Assembly (NCBI RefSeq): GCF_030685535.1
Contig: NZ_CP131599.1
Location: forward strand, 744,001-808,000
From: Photobacterium leiognathi
Lineage (GTDB): Bacteria; Pseudomonadota; Gammaproteobacteria; Enterobacterales; Vibrionaceae
Reading direction: 5' to 3'
Length of the DNA stretch: 64,000 nucleotides
Part shown: piece after piece, positions 35,135-45,054 of the stretch
Numbering within the stretch: the stretch's first letter is position 1
How the letters are laid out: the number at the start of each line of letters is the position of its first letter
The notes under the pieces: model-generated
Seen by the model: the letters and a program-made list of their open reading frames with translations, nothing else
What the model was told of the DNA's origin: nothing
Databases searched by the model: none
Made by a program: the position numbers and the translations under genes

Positions 35135-36793
35135 ATGCTCACAATGGCAACAACAGCAACAACTCCGAATAAAGCTATTTTATCTGAACGTATTCAAAAA
35201 CTGATCAAAGGGCTTTCTAATGGCGTTTACGAACGCGAAGAAGTGATAAAGCTGTGTTTGCTAGCTGCATTAGCAGGGGAAAGTGTTTTTCTTTTAGGTC
35301 CTCCTGGTATTGCAAAAAGTTTGATTGCGAAACGTCTTATCCAAGCTTTTGATGACAGTAAATTCTTTGATTACTTGATGACGCGTTTCTCAACGCCGGA
35401 AGAAGTATTCGGTCCTCTATCTATTCAAGAATTAAAAGATAACGGTAAATATGTACGTTTAACTGATGGCTATTTACCGACTGCACAAGTGGTTTTCCTT
35501 GATGAAATTTGGAAAGCTGGTCCTGCTATTCTTAATACCTTATTAACCGTGGTGAACGAGCGCACATTCAAAAACGGCCAAGATGTGCTACCTGTACCAA
35601 TGCGTTTATTGATCACGGCATCTAACGAATTACCAGATGAAGATAGCGGTTTAGACGCCCTATACGATCGTATGTTAGTTCGTGTATTCGTTAACCGTAT
35701 TCAAGAGAAACAAAACTTTAAAGCCATGTTGATGGGCGAAGGCCCTACGTTACAAGAAATCGATCCAAGTCTTACGATTAAAGATGAGGAATACATTAAC
35801 TGGCAACAGCACATTGATGATGTTCAGTTAAGTGAAGCGATTTTTGAGCAAATCTATCAATTGAAATCCATGGTTGAAAATAAAGTGAACCAAGGTGATG
35901 TGATTGATAGCGACAATGAGCTTTACATTTCTGATCGTCGTTGGAAGAAATCAGTACGTTTATTAAAAGCCAGCGCTTTCTTTAATGGTCGAGACGAAAT
36001 TAACCCACTTGATTTATTACTGCTACAAGACTGTTTATGGCATAGCCCAGAATCGCGCAACGTGATCTGTAATATCGTTGATAAGTTTGCCTCTGATTAT
36101 GCATTCAATCAAAAAGAGTCTGCGTTAGATGCCAATGAAGCAGAAACCATCATTAACACTATTAACGATGATGTAGCAGAGAAACTTGCTATTACTTTCA
36201 CCAAAGAAAGCACCATGCGTAAAGAGTGGTTTAAGTATAACTTTGCAACTGCTGCCCGTTTTAATGTTAATAACAATCCACGCATGATCAAATTAGTGAT
36301 GCTGCAACAAAACCCATCTGTTTCTGAGCAAGAGCCGGGAGATAGCCGTTGGGTTTATGTGGATGGTGATGAGTTTGATAAGAAGATCCGCACAGGTAAA
36401 TGTGATATCTACGGTTTTGTTAATAAGAATACTCATCTGTGTCGTTTGCAGTTTGAAATTGATGCGCAAAATCGCTTAACCGTTAAAGACATTGCCAACC
36501 GTGCAGTACTGGTAGGGATTGCGGGTAATAAAGGCATTACCGAAAGCATGCAGCAAACATGGCAGCAAGGTGTAGACAGCGCAATGGCGAAGATTGTGGA
36601 TGCAGAGCATAGCATCATGAAATCTCGCTCACAGTTCCACGGTGCATTACCACATAACTTTATTAATGATTCATTCCCTGCGTTAATTGAACAAAGCATC
36701 AGTGATGCTGCAGATAAAGTGACTGAGCTTAAGGGTTTGGTTGAGAAGAGTGCTTTCCGCATAAGCCATCTTTCTGAATATTTTGCCAAATAG
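35135..36793 (+). CDS. ravA: MoxR-type AAA+ ATPase RavA
   Basis: The 552-residue protein has an AAA+ core (about residues 15-310): Walker A GPPGIAKS (55-62), Walker B VVFLDE (119-124), sensor 1 in LLITASNELP, an arginine-finger region near DRMLVRVF. The long C-terminal part (about 330-550) corresponds to the RavA discoidal and helical domains. In E. coli, RavA works as a hexamer with ViaA, interacts with lysine decarboxylase and respiratory complexes, and affects aminoglycoside sensitivity. AAGG lies eight bases before the ATG. viaA follows after 76 bases. Confidence 0.93.
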   Translation: MLTMATTATTPNKAILSERIQKLIKGLSNGVYEREEVIKLCLLAALAGESVFLLGPPGIAKSLIAKRLIQAFDDSKFFDYLMTRFSTPEEVFGPLSIQELKDNGKYVRLTDGYLPTAQVVFLDEIWKAGPAILNTLLTVVNERTFKNGQDVLPVPMRLLITASNELPDEDSGLDALYDRMLVRVFVNRIQEKQNFKAMLMGEGPTLQEIDPSLTIKDEEYINWQQHIDDVQLSEAIFEQIYQLKSMVENKVNQGDVIDSDNELYISDRRWKKSVRLLKASAFFNGRDEINPLDLLLLQDCLWHSPESRNVICNIVDKFASDYAFNQKESALDANEAETIINTINDDVAEKLAITFTKESTMRKEWFKYNFATAARFNVNNNPRMIKLVMLQQNPSVSEQEPGDSRWVYVDGDEFDKKIRTGKCDIYGFVNKNTHLCRLQFEIDAQNRLTVKDIANRAVLVGIAGNKGITESMQQTWQQGVDSAMAKIVDAEHSIMKSRSQFHGALPHNFINDSFPALIEQSISDAADKVTELKGLVEKSAFRISHLSEYFAK

Positions 36794-36869
36794 TGTCTGA
36801 TAATCAGTGTGTTTAGAAACAATAGAACAAGCCAAGCTGATATTAGGCATGGAAAGAGGAGAATAGCGT

Positions 36870-38327
36870 ATGCCAGTCTCTGAAGGATTAAACTTTGCAC
36901 TGATGCTCGCTGAGTCGGGCATCATTGACAGTGCCGTGCATGAGGTCATGGTTCGACCGCAATTATTAATGGCAGCAGAGCAAAGTCCCGGCATTAAAAC
37001 CGCCATGAAAAACCAAGTTATGAAATGGCGTGGGCAAATGATCCGGCAAACTGCAAAAGGGACAGTGGAAGAGCGGTTTCATGATGAGATTGAGCTCTAC
37101 CATCAAGCCTGTAAGTGGGATCAAGATTACTTCATCGAACATGCTGATGAGTTGGTTAAAAAGCTCGAAGGGCAATCCTCTTTTTACTTCAAAGCTAAAA
37201 GCCTTGTAGCTAAAGAGCATCAAAAACATAATCCGATGTTCCAACGTTTCTTCTGTAATAAATGGTATGAGTACATTGCTCACGCCTTAACTGAAGCACA
37301 AGAGTCAGAGATAGAAGAACGTAAAGAAGCCTTGCTGAGAGATATGTATCAGCGCATTGAAACCATGAAGCAAATGGAAGAAGTCACTGAAGCTGGTGAT
37401 GAAACCAAAGCAGGGCGCTTATGGGATATGGCAAAAGCCAAGTTGACCCAAACTGACGTTGATGTGATGAAGAAAATAGCCAAGTTTTTGAAAAAGAATA
37501 ACGGCTTACAAGACATTGCAGAGAAGTTAGGGCGAATGGCGAGTGAGGTTGATGATCCCAACAAAGAGCGTGTAAAAGCTGAAGAATTTAAGCTGGTGGA
37601 AGAAGTTAGTGACAATGTCACTGATGATATTGTTGGTATTCATGAAAGTGATGATCTTGCCAAACTGCTACCAAACGAAGCGATGTTCTTAGCGTATCCT
37701 GAGCTTGAAGTGGTGTTTTATAAACACTTAGCCGATAAGCGTTTGATGAACTATCGAATGCAGGGAACTCAACGAAAACTGCGTAAGGTTAAAGCCTTTA
37801 AACGTCAAACCAAGCGTGTTGATCAAGATAAAGGACCATTTATCGTTTGTATTGATGCATCAGGCTCAATGTCGGGTTTTCCTGAGAACTGTGCTAAAGC
37901 CTTAGCTTATGGTTTAATGCAGATTGCGTTAGCTGATGATCGCGATTGCTACGTGATCATGTTCTCTACTCAGCAAATCACTTACGAGCTGACCAAGCAA
38001 GATGGCTTGAGTGAAGTGGTTAACTTCTTATCTTACTCATTCCACGGTGGTACCGATTTGGGCCCTGTGCTGGATCAATCCATTGATTTAATGAGTGATG
38101 GTAAATACAAAAACGCGGATTTAGTGGTGTTATCTGACTTTATTGCACCAAGCCAACCTGATGAAATGCTGACGCGCGTAGAGAAGTTAAAAGCGCAAAA
38201 GAACCGTTTTCATGCGGTGAATTTGTCGAAGTATGGTAATCCAGAACTGCTTGAAATGTTCGATCATTGTTGGTCGTATCATCCATCAAAACTAAGCCAA
38301 TTAGGTAAACTCTTTAAGGTTCGTTAG
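36870..38327 (+). CDS. viaA: VWA-domain protein ViaA, partner of RavA
   Basis: The 485-residue protein has a helical N-terminal part (1 to about 300) and a von Willebrand A domain with the MIDAS motif DASGS at 329-333, a Thr in FHGGTDLGP near 391 and an Asp in VVLSDF. It stimulates RavA ATPase activity and acts with it at the inner membrane or on respiratory enzymes. GAGGAG lies eight bases before the ATG. Gene order ravA-viaA is as in enterobacteria. Confidence 0.93.
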   Translation: MPVSEGLNFALMLAESGIIDSAVHEVMVRPQLLMAAEQSPGIKTAMKNQVMKWRGQMIRQTAKGTVEERFHDEIELYHQACKWDQDYFIEHADELVKKLEGQSSFYFKAKSLVAKEHQKHNPMFQRFFCNKWYEYIAHALTEAQESEIEERKEALLRDMYQRIETMKQMEEVTEAGDETKAGRLWDMAKAKLTQTDVDVMKKIAKFLKKNNGLQDIAEKLGRMASEVDDPNKERVKAEEFKLVEEVSDNVTDDIVGIHESDDLAKLLPNEAMFLAYPELEVVFYKHLADKRLMNYRMQGTQRKLRKVKAFKRQTKRVDQDKGPFIVCIDASGSMSGFPENCAKALAYGLMQIALADDRDCYVIMFSTQQITYELTKQDGLSEVVNFLSYSFHGGTDLGPVLDQSIDLMSDGKYKNADLVVLSDFIAPSQPDEMLTRVEKLKAQKNRFHAVNLSKYGNPELLEMFDHCWSYHPSKLSQLGKLFKVR

Positions 38328-38336
38328 AAGTTAAAA

Positions 38337-38380
38337 CGCTATATTTCAAAGTGGTTACTGATTGAAATATAGCGTGATTC
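38337..38380 (+). terminator. Intrinsic terminator of ravA-viaA
   Basis: CGCTATATTTCA (38337-38348) pairs perfectly with 38363-38374, then TGATTC and six T. Convergent with the next gene. Confidence 0.7.
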
Positions 38381-38388
38381 TTTTTTAC

Positions 38389-39588
38389 CTACTTGATTTT
38401 AAAATACTCTAACAATGAGTTTCTCCATTCATTGCTTTGTCTAAACTGTAATAACTCACGGTTAATTGACTCTTCATACGGGCTTTTTTCAGTTAAAGCG
38501 ATGCCATAGTTTTGTTTTTCAAACTGGTATGGCAACACGTTAAGTTTTTCGTATTTTCCTTTCTCTTTAGCCATTTTTATGCGGTATTTCACAATCGCAT
38601 CATCACCAACAACAGCGTCTATTTCACCTCTGTCTAATGCATCAAGCATGTCAGGAACAGTGTCATACTGCAAGTGGACGATACTATGACGAGTGAGAAA
38701 TTGAGATGAAGTTGATGCTGTTTTAGCTCCAGTACTGACATTGACTAAATCATGAGGGCTTTTAATGTCATTGCTGATCAAACCAACGGTAAATGTGCTG
38801 GCTAATACCGCAGTAATACTGGCAATAAAAAGTGTGGTAAATACCGCAAGGCAAACGGTTAAAACTCGTCCGGTTAAGGTTTTAAATTCATAGTAATTAA
38901 ATGGCCCTTTGGTGATAAACAGTAAGCCAAGAATAAAGCCTTCAATAAGTTGTGCAGGGCGAGAGCGCATTGAGTAAAGCTTATCGTTAACTCGATGTTC
39001 TAACAGATAGTACAAACCACCGACTAAAGCGGCTGCGGTGAAGAAAATACCAATGATCGTCAGCAAATGTCGGTTGGTAATAATGCTTTTGAACGTATCA
39101 AAATAACCTGCAGATTTCACTACGATAGCCAAGTGAGTTTCATAAAAAGAATGGGAAAAATCGATGATTTCTTCACGCTCAGGGGTTATCGACAAGCAAG
39201 ATAATCCAATATCTACCTCTTTATTAGCAACGGCTTGTAATAACTCTTTCAGTGGGTAATTTTGAAAACGATAGGGTAACTGTAACTTCTCGGCTATTTG
39301 CTGCCACAGTAAGACACTTAATCCGGTGTATTCCCCGAATTGATCTTGCATAACAAAAGGCGGACATAAATAAGTGCCGATGATCAGCTCCTTTTTATTG
39401 CCTTCATTGGTTACTGTGGATTGTATTGTTTGAGGAGGGCTCGCAGTTGTTTGCTCTGTGATTTCTTGTTGTGCTGCCAATGATGAGGATATCCCATAGC
39501 ACAAGCATGTTAACGCCAAAAACAGCTTCAATAGGCGTGAAATAGAATGAGTAGAAAGAGGGAATAGCATTAACGTCTTATTGGACAT
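38389..39588 (-). CDS. Bacterial glutamate-receptor-like channel protein
   Basis: The 399-residue protein has a signal peptide (to about residue 38) and the split ligand-binding domain of ionotropic receptors. S1 is about 66-160 (LIIGTYLCPPFVM, STTPERE-like motif LSITPEREE). The membrane part is helix (175-195), a pore-loop-like segment (212-232) and helix (240-264). S2 is about 270-395 (ALDRGEIDAVVGD). This is the GluR0 layout, amino-acid-gated. The pore loop reads LGLLFITKGPFNYY and lacks the TVGYGD potassium filter. ATG at 39588 has AAGGAT eight bases upstream and is preferred over the start at 39681. Ion selectivity is unknown. Confidence 0.8.
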   Translation of the reverse strand: MSNKTLMLFPLSTHSISRLLKLFLALTCLCYGISSSLAAQQEITEQTTASPPQTIQSTVTNEGNKKELIIGTYLCPPFVMQDQFGEYTGLSVLLWQQIAEKLQLPYRFQNYPLKELLQAVANKEVDIGLSCLSITPEREEIIDFSHSFYETHLAIVVKSAGYFDTFKSIITNRHLLTIIGIFFTAAALVGGLYYLLEHRVNDKLYSMRSRPAQLIEGFILGLLFITKGPFNYYEFKTLTGRVLTVCLAVFTTLFIASITAVLASTFTVGLISNDIKSPHDLVNVSTGAKTASTSSQFLTRHSIVHLQYDTVPDMLDALDRGEIDAVVGDDAIVKYRIKMAKEKGKYEKLNVLPYQFEKQNYGIALTEKSPYEESINRELLQFRQSNEWRNSLLEYFKIK

Positions 39589-39757
39589 AGATCTATCCTT
39601 ATTGTTTTTATTATTAAGTATAAGTCGTATCTTTGTATGCTGCTTTAGGTAATAAATACTAATGATTGTGATGCTTATCAATGAGTTGTGTTTTTCTTAT
39701 GAATTAACTAAAAAGTGGAGATAACTTGGATTAATTATATTTATTGAGAACATTTAT

Positions 39758-40315
39758 ATGGACGAAAGTAAACCTACTTCATCAACAGCTAAAAGTTTTC
39801 CCTCATTACTTGAAAGTGTTGTTGATATGAAATTCCTAATTTTACTATTTTGCTTTGTTGTGTATGTAGATTTGTGGTTAGTCGCTAATCATTTAGATCC
39901 TAGAGATATGTCAATTATCGATGCATATTCAGCTTTATTATCTATACCTATTTTTCAGGTTTTCTTGTTTTTAGGTTCATACTCATTATTAATGATCGTT
40001 GGTATACCAATAATTCGAAGTGGAATTTTATTGTTCCGTTTACATGTACTTGATAGTTATACCATTAATAATTTAACTAAAGAGGAGAGTAAGTTATCAG
40101 ATTGGGCTATGGGGTTTGTTTGTTTTTCTTCTTATAGTGTAATTGATAGCTTATTTATGAGCTCAGATAAATATAAAGGTCTCGTTTATTATATTTTCAG
40201 CTTTAATTCTTCTCACGGTATTTTGAATCTTTTATTTAAAGCTAGCATTGTGATCTTTTGGTTTTATTGTTTATCTCTTGCTTTGAAAGCGGATGATTTT
40301 GAACTTGAAGATTGA
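39758..40315 (+). CDS. Membrane protein of unknown function
   Basis: I do not recognise the family. The 185-residue protein has three to four hydrophobic helices: about residues 25-45, 60-90 (a long segment with SIPIFQVFLFLGSYSLLMIVGIPII), 115-130 and 155-178, with an acidic C-terminus. Its DNA is more AT-rich than the flanking genes, which hints at different origin. The ribosome-binding site is weak (GAG nine bases before the ATG). It lies divergent from the channel gene and 140 bases ahead of nfeD. Confidence 0.55.
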   Translation: MDESKPTSSTAKSFPSLLESVVDMKFLILLFCFVVYVDLWLVANHLDPRDMSIIDAYSALLSIPIFQVFLFLGSYSLLMIVGIPIIRSGILLFRLHVLDSYTINNLTKEESKLSDWAMGFVCFSSYSVIDSLFMSSDKYKGLVYYIFSFNSSHGILNLLFKASIVIFWFYCLSLALKADDFELED

Positions 40316-40458
40316 GTCTTTCTTGATAAACCACATCGTTCTTTCTGTATTTTAAGAAAACTAAATCTCCTTATAGCTCGTATAGTTAAAGTGTTAACTG
40401 TTCTTTGTATCAGTATTAATAGTTTCAGCTTTTATTCATTACAGTGGTGGGTGAAGCG

Positions 40459-41880
40459 ATGAAAACGATTATTCGATTCTTATTTATGTGCGTCATGCTT
40501 TTGGGTTTTAGTGTGGTTGCTCAAACACAACAAGAGGTGTGGGTGATTGGCATTAAAGGCGGGATTGGTCCTGCCACCAGCGATTATGTCACCCGAGAAA
40601 TTAGCGAAGCACAAAACAACAATGCAGCGATGATCATCTTGCAGGTTGATACTCCAGGCGGGCTTGATACCTCGATGAGGCAAATCATTCAGGCGATAAC
40701 AGTCTCACCAGTACCCATTGCTACATGGGTTGGTCCTGCAGGTTCAAGAGCCGCCAGTGCCGGAACTTATATTCTGCTAGCAAGCCATATAGCGACGATG
40801 GCTGATGGTACAAACTTAGGTGCTGCGACACCTGTTTCTATTGGTGGCGGTAAAGCAGGTAGTAATCCTTTGTCAGGAAATGATGAAGAAAAGCCAACCG
40901 ATACTTCTGATAACACTCAAAATAAACAACCAGACAGCGAAGAGAAGCAAAATAGCGCTGAAAACGATAAAGCGCCAACAGCTGAAACAAACAGTTCATC
41001 AGCCATGGAAAGCAAAGTCATTAATGATGCTGCGGCTTATATTGAAAGCTTAGCGAAGTTACACAATCGTAATCCTGAATGGGCAATTAAAGCAGTACGA
41101 GAGGCTGCCAGTATTGATGCACAGACCGCACTAAAAGAAAACGTGATTGATTTTATCGCTCAAAACCGAGAACAAGTGATAGAGAAAGCCAACGGCAGAA
41201 TGGTCAAGCTCAATGGTGTTGAAACACCGATTGAATTGACTAACGTGAGCTTTATTGAGCGTGAACAAGACTGGCGATTCAAATTACTCTCAGTGCTCAC
41301 CAACCCTAATGTTGCTTACATCTTAATGTTAATTGGTATGTACGGCTTACTACTTGAATTTTATAGTCCAGGTGTTGGTTTGCCCGGTGTATTAGGTGGA
41401 ATTTGCTTTGTATTAGCGATGTATTCAATGCAAATGTTGCCAATCAGCTATGCAGGATTAGCACTTATTATTCTTGGTGTCATGTTAATGGTAGCGGAAG
41501 CCTTTAGTCCAAGTTTCGGTATTTTAGGGCTTGGTGGCATCGCCTCATTTGCACTGGGATCGGTGATGTTAATGGATACCGATTTACCCGGTTATCAAAT
41601 TGCAGCACCGTTAATTATTGGCTTTACCGTTGTCTCTGCGCTATTTTTCTTTGTCATTATTGCCATGTTGGTTAAATCTCGTAAACGACCTGTCACTACA
41701 GGTATCAATACCTTAATAGGTCAACAAGCCACAGTGATGTATGTCGATAATGAAGCGGGTAAATACCATGTTTTTGTTGCGGGTGAAATGTGGCAAGCTA
41801 CCAGTACAGGTGTTTTTCATAAGGGAGATAAGGTGATAGTAACGGGAGTCAGAGGCTTATGGCTTGAAATTGATCCTTAA
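40459..41880 (+). CDS. NfeD-like membrane protein with ClpP-type serine protease domain
   Basis: The 473-residue protein is the long NfeD form. A signal peptide (1-20) precedes a ClpP/SppA-like protease domain (about 22-240): substrate strand LQVDTPGGLDTSMR, catalytic Ser in SRAASAGTYI, catalytic Lys side near MESKVINDAAAY. A low-complexity insert rich in Asp, Asn, Gln and Ser (about 135-185) interrupts it. Several helices (about 275-415) and an OB-fold C-terminus (GQQATVMYV to the end) follow. It works with the slipin encoded 37 bases downstream and is expected to cut it, as in archaeal stomatin-STOPP pairs. ATG at 40459 is preferred over GTG at 40444. Confidence 0.88.
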   Translation: MKTIIRFLFMCVMLLGFSVVAQTQQEVWVIGIKGGIGPATSDYVTREISEAQNNNAAMIILQVDTPGGLDTSMRQIIQAITVSPVPIATWVGPAGSRAASAGTYILLASHIATMADGTNLGAATPVSIGGGKAGSNPLSGNDEEKPTDTSDNTQNKQPDSEEKQNSAENDKAPTAETNSSSAMESKVINDAAAYIESLAKLHNRNPEWAIKAVREAASIDAQTALKENVIDFIAQNREQVIEKANGRMVKLNGVETPIELTNVSFIEREQDWRFKLLSVLTNPNVAYILMLIGMYGLLLEFYSPGVGLPGVLGGICFVLAMYSMQMLPISYAGLALIILGVMLMVAEAFSPSFGILGLGGIASFALGSVMLMDTDLPGYQIAAPLIIGFTVVSALFFFVIIAMLVKSRKRPVTTGINTLIGQQATVMYVDNEAGKYHVFVAGEMWQATSTGVFHKGDKVIVTGVRGLWLEIDP

Positions 41881-41917
41881 TCTATAGAGCTATTTAATAC
41901 GCTTAAAGGAGATAAGT

Positions 41918-42733
41918 ATGATCACTTATTCACTTGCTATCATCGTTGTTTTAGTGGTGGCGTTGATCTTCAGCATGTTCAAGATTTTGCGGGAATATGA
42001 AAGAGCCGTGGTATTTTTGCTTGGGCGTTTTTATGAGGTCAAAGGACCGGGTCTAGTTATCATTGTGCCGATCATTCAACAAATGGTGCGTGTTGATTTA
42101 CGTACCATTGTGCTTGATGTTCCTACCCAAGATTTGATCACTAAAGATAACGTGTCAGTTCATGTTAATGCTGTGGTCTATTTTAAAGTGGTTGATCCAA
42201 AGATGGCGATCAACAATGTTGAGAACTATCTAGAAGCAACAAGCCAGCTATCTCAAACCACCTTACGCTCAGTGCTTGGGCAACATGAGCTTGATGAATT
42301 ATTGTCTGCCCGTGAAGAGTTAAACCGTGATTTACAAGGGATCTTAGATCAGCATACGGATAATTGGGGTATTAAAATCGCCAATGTGGAAATCAAACAT
42401 GTTGATCTCGATGATAGTATGGTACGAGCGCTAGCAAGACAAGCCGAAGCCGAGCGTTCTCGTCGAGCCAAAGTTATTCATGCAACAGATGAGCTTGAAG
42501 CTTCCGCTAAACTGCAAGAAGCCGCCAGAGAGCTAAACAAATCACCGAATGCTATTCAGTTACGTTATTTCCAAACCCTGACGGAAGTGGCAAACGAGCG
42601 AACATCCACTATAGTGTTCCCATTACCGATTAATTTGATTGATAAGTTAAGCGGAGACGATATGGTAGAAATGGCGAAATTAAAGGTGCAGCAAGAAGTA
42701 AATAAGCACAATGACAGCAAAAGCGACCAATAA
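41918..42733 (+). CDS. Slipin (stomatin/SPFH-domain membrane protein)
   Basis: The 271-residue protein has one N-terminal helix (residues 3-22) and an SPFH domain (about 25-190): [31 protein letters not shown] and [12 protein letters not shown] helical stretch rich in Ala, Glu and Arg follows. Such proteins form membrane microdomain scaffolds. Proximity to NfeD on one operon is the usual arrangement. AGGAG lies six bases before the ATG. Confidence 0.93.
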   Translation: MITYSLAIIVVLVVALIFSMFKILREYERAVVFLLGRFYEVKGPGLVIIVPIIQQMVRVDLRTIVLDVPTQDLITKDNVSVHVNAVVYFKVVDPKMAINNVENYLEATSQLSQTTLRSVLGQHELDELLSAREELNRDLQGILDQHTDNWGIKIANVEIKHVDLDDSMVRALARQAEAERSRRAKVIHATDELEASAKLQEAARELNKSPNAIQLRYFQTLTEVANERTSTIVFPLPINLIDKLSGDDMVEMAKLKVQQEVNKHNDSKSDQ

Positions 42734-42847
42734 AAGACATGAACCGTGGGTAATTTAGCCAGTTAATACCTTAAATGCTAAGTATATGACGCATAACCAT
42801 GTACAATGCTGCGCTCTGATAAGATCCATTCTGCGAGTAGCAAAAAG

Positions 42848-43849
42848 ATGAGCCAAAAGAAAAACGCACAGCCTAAAAAAGGTTTACACCCACGTAACCC
42901 ACATCGTGAGCGTTATGACTTTGCCAAGTTAATTCAATCGACACCAGAATTAGCTCAGTATGTTAGCGAAAATCCTTATGGTGATCTTTCTGTTAATTTC
43001 TCAGATCCTGCAGCAGTTAAAGCACTAAACAAAGCTTTATTGAGCCATTTCTATAAGGTGAATTACTGGGATATTCCAGCAGGTTTCTTATGCCCGCCAA
43101 TTCCTGGTCGTGCAGACTACTTACACTACATTGCAGATTTACTGGCTGAATCTAATGACAACACTATCCCACAAGGTAAAGGTGTCCGTGGTTTAGATGT
43201 GGGTGTTGGTGCGAACTGTGTGTACCCAATTATTGGTCATCGTATATATGGTTGGCAGTTTGTTGGTGCAGATATTGATCCTATTTCGATTAAATCAGCT
43301 AAATTCATCGCTGATGCGAACCCAAGCCTCAAAGGCAATATCAAACTACGTTTACAGAAAAATGCAGATAACATTTTCACAGGCATGATCAATGCGGATG
43401 AAGTGTTTGATTTTACGCTTTGTAATCCACCATTCCACGCATCGTTAGAAGAAGCGACAGCAGGTTCAGAGCGTAAAGTACGTAATTTGGCAGCTAATGC
43501 TAATAAGAAACAAAAGCCACGCCAAACTAACTTTAATGCGCAAACTAAGCCCGTATTAAACTTTGGTGGTCAAAAAGCCGAGCTTTGGTGTCCGGGTGGT
43601 GAAGCGGCATTTATTCAAAAAATGATCAAACAAAGTGCTGAAAAAGCAGGGCAATGTTTCTGGTTTACAACGTTAGTTTCTAAAAAAGAAAACCTGCCTG
43701 AAATTTACCAACAGCTACAAAAAGCGAAAGCTGTGGATGTAAAAACGATTGAAATGTCACAAGGTCAGAAGATTTCTCGCATCGTTGCGTGGACGTTTTT
43801 AACTGAAGAACAACAGCAAGAGTGGCGTCAAGAACGTTGGTCTAACTAA
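42848..43849 (+). CDS. rlmF: 23S rRNA (adenine(1618)-N(6))-methyltransferase
   Basis: The 333-residue protein matches RlmF throughout. It has the [12 protein letters not shown] start, [27 protein letters not shown], the SAM site [13 protein letters not shown] near 130-142 and the NPPF catalytic motif near 199. The enzyme methylates A1618 of 23S rRNA. ATG at 42848 (MSQKK) is chosen by comparison with the family; an upstream in-frame ATG at 42806 adds 14 residues. The ribosome-binding site is poor at either start. Confidence 0.94.
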   Translation: MSQKKNAQPKKGLHPRNPHRERYDFAKLIQSTPELAQYVSENPYGDLSVNFSDPAAVKALNKALLSHFYKVNYWDIPAGFLCPPIPGRADYLHYIADLLAESNDNTIPQGKGVRGLDVGVGANCVYPIIGHRIYGWQFVGADIDPISIKSAKFIADANPSLKGNIKLRLQKNADNIFTGMINADEVFDFTLCNPPFHASLEEATAGSERKVRNLAANANKKQKPRQTNFNAQTKPVLNFGGQKAELWCPGGEAAFIQKMIKQSAEKAGQCFWFTTLVSKKENLPEIYQQLQKAKAVDVKTIEMSQGQKISRIVAWTFLTEEQQQEWRQERWSN

Positions 43850-43964
43850 CTGATAGTTAAATACTATATTTGAATTAAGCGGCTATTATCGTCGCTTTTT
43901 TTATGCCTGTAATTTGGTGTGATACACCTCTCAATTTTTATTCACCAAGTCCAAAATCCGAAGT

Positions 43965-43988
43965 TGTACATAATTTTAATCTTGTACA
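43965..43988 (+). promoter_or_regulatory. LitR/CarH-type operator 1
   Basis: TGTACA at 43965-43970 and TGTACA at 43983-43988 are separated by exactly 12 bases. This is the direct-repeat box reported for LitR-family (PplR1) regulators in Pseudomonas and related to CarH sites. It overlaps the proposed -35 element. Confidence 0.65.
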
Positions 43989-44010
43989 ACTTTAAATTAT
44001 TGTCTACAGT
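43982..44010 (+). promoter_or_regulatory. Proposed promoter of the ybgA-photolyase operon
   Basis: TTGTAC (43982-43987) and TACAGT (44005-44010) are spaced by 17 bases and resemble -35 and -10 hexamers. A start of transcription near 44017 would place operator 1 on the -35 and operator 2 on the start site, an arrangement fit for repression. Confidence 0.45.
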
Positions 44011-44013
44011 AAT

Positions 44014-44037
44014 TGTACAAGGTTAAGAAGTTGTACA
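44014..44037 (+). promoter_or_regulatory. LitR/CarH-type operator 2
   Basis: TGTACA at 44014-44019 and at 44032-44037, again with a 12-base gap. It lies 14 bases before the first gene of the cluster. Both operators are direct repeats in the same orientation (TGTACA is also self-complementary). Confidence 0.65.
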
Positions 44038-44051
44038 AGTTTGGAGGCGTT

Positions 44052-44999
44052 ATGGGCATTCCTGTTGGTATTAGTGCATGTGTATTAGGTGAAAAAGTTC
44101 GCTTTGATGGTGGACATAAACGTAATCGTTTTGTGGCTGAAGATCTAAGCGAGTATTTCGATTTTAGAGCTGTTTGTCCTGAAATGGCGATTGGGATGCC
44201 TGTTCCTCGTCCTGTGATTAGATTGCAAGATAACGGTATTGAAGTACGTCTTGTTGATAGCAAAGATGACAGTATCGATCATACCGAGAAAATGAAGGCA
44301 TTTGCTGATGCGATTATTCCTAGCTTTGAGTGGTTACGTGGCTATGTGGTATGTGCTAAATCACCTTCTTGCGGCATGGAACGTGTGAAATTGTATTTAA
44401 AAAATGGTAACTCAGTACCGGGTGGTTCAGTTGGTATTTATACTCAGCAACTAATGGAATCCATGCCGTGGTTACCAGTCGAAGAAGATGGACGTTTATG
44501 TGATCCGGTATTACGTGAAAACTTCATTTTCCGCGTATATGCTCTTGATGATTTATATCGCTCAGTAGAAGGTGGTATCACCCGTGACAAAATCATCAAA
44601 TTCCATTCTCGCTATAAACTTTGCCTTATGGCACATCATCAAGCCTCTTACCGAGAGTTAGGGCGTCTAGTTTCTAAAATCCACGAATGGGATGATCTGG
44701 TTGAGTTCTTCTTAACTTATCGTCAGCAATTTATGGATGCGTTGAAGAAACGCGCAAGCCGTAAAAACAACACTAATGTGTTAATGCACATTCAAGGTTA
44801 CTTTAAACGTGATTTAGACAAGCAACAAAAAGCCGAACTGCGTGATGTGATCATGCGTTATCGTGAAGGTTTGTTACCACTTGTTGCACCATTAACCTTG
44901 ATTAATCATCATCTTACAGTAAACCCTGATGAGTATTTATCGCAGCAAGCGTACTTAGCACCATACCCTGAAAAACTACTATTGCGTTATTCATTATAA
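44052..44999 (+). CDS. YbgA-like protein, DUF523-DUF1722 fusion
   Basis: The 315-residue protein joins DUF523 (about residues 3-145) and DUF1722 (about 190-305). DUF523 carries Cys residues in ISACVLG, AVCPEM and SPSCGM that probably bind a metal or iron-sulfur cluster. In E. coli the shorter ybgA gene lies directly before the photolyase gene phr, and the same association is kept here. Its molecular role is unknown; a part in photoreactivation or tRNA/thiol chemistry has been suggested for related domains. GGAGG lies four bases before the ATG at 44052. It is the first gene behind the tandem operators. Confidence 0.85.
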   Translation: MGIPVGISACVLGEKVRFDGGHKRNRFVAEDLSEYFDFRAVCPEMAIGMPVPRPVIRLQDNGIEVRLVDSKDDSIDHTEKMKAFADAIIPSFEWLRGYVVCAKSPSCGMERVKLYLKNGNSVPGGSVGIYTQQLMESMPWLPVEEDGRLCDPVLRENFIFRVYALDDLYRSVEGGITRDKIIKFHSRYKLCLMAHHQASYRELGRLVSKIHEWDDLVEFFLTYRQQFMDALKKRASRKNNTNVLMHIQGYFKRDLDKQQKAELRDVIMRYREGLLPLVAPLTLINHHLTVNPDEYLSQQAYLAPYPEKLLLRYSL

Positions 45000-45054
45000 G
45001 GCAATTGTAAGAGCAAATGATGGTGGTGAATTTAGCAAGTCGATAGAGGTCATC

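Noticed and set aside
42796..42810. Single TGTACA before rlmF as a LitR site
   Set aside because: Only one hexamer, no partner 12 bases away; chance occurrence is likely.
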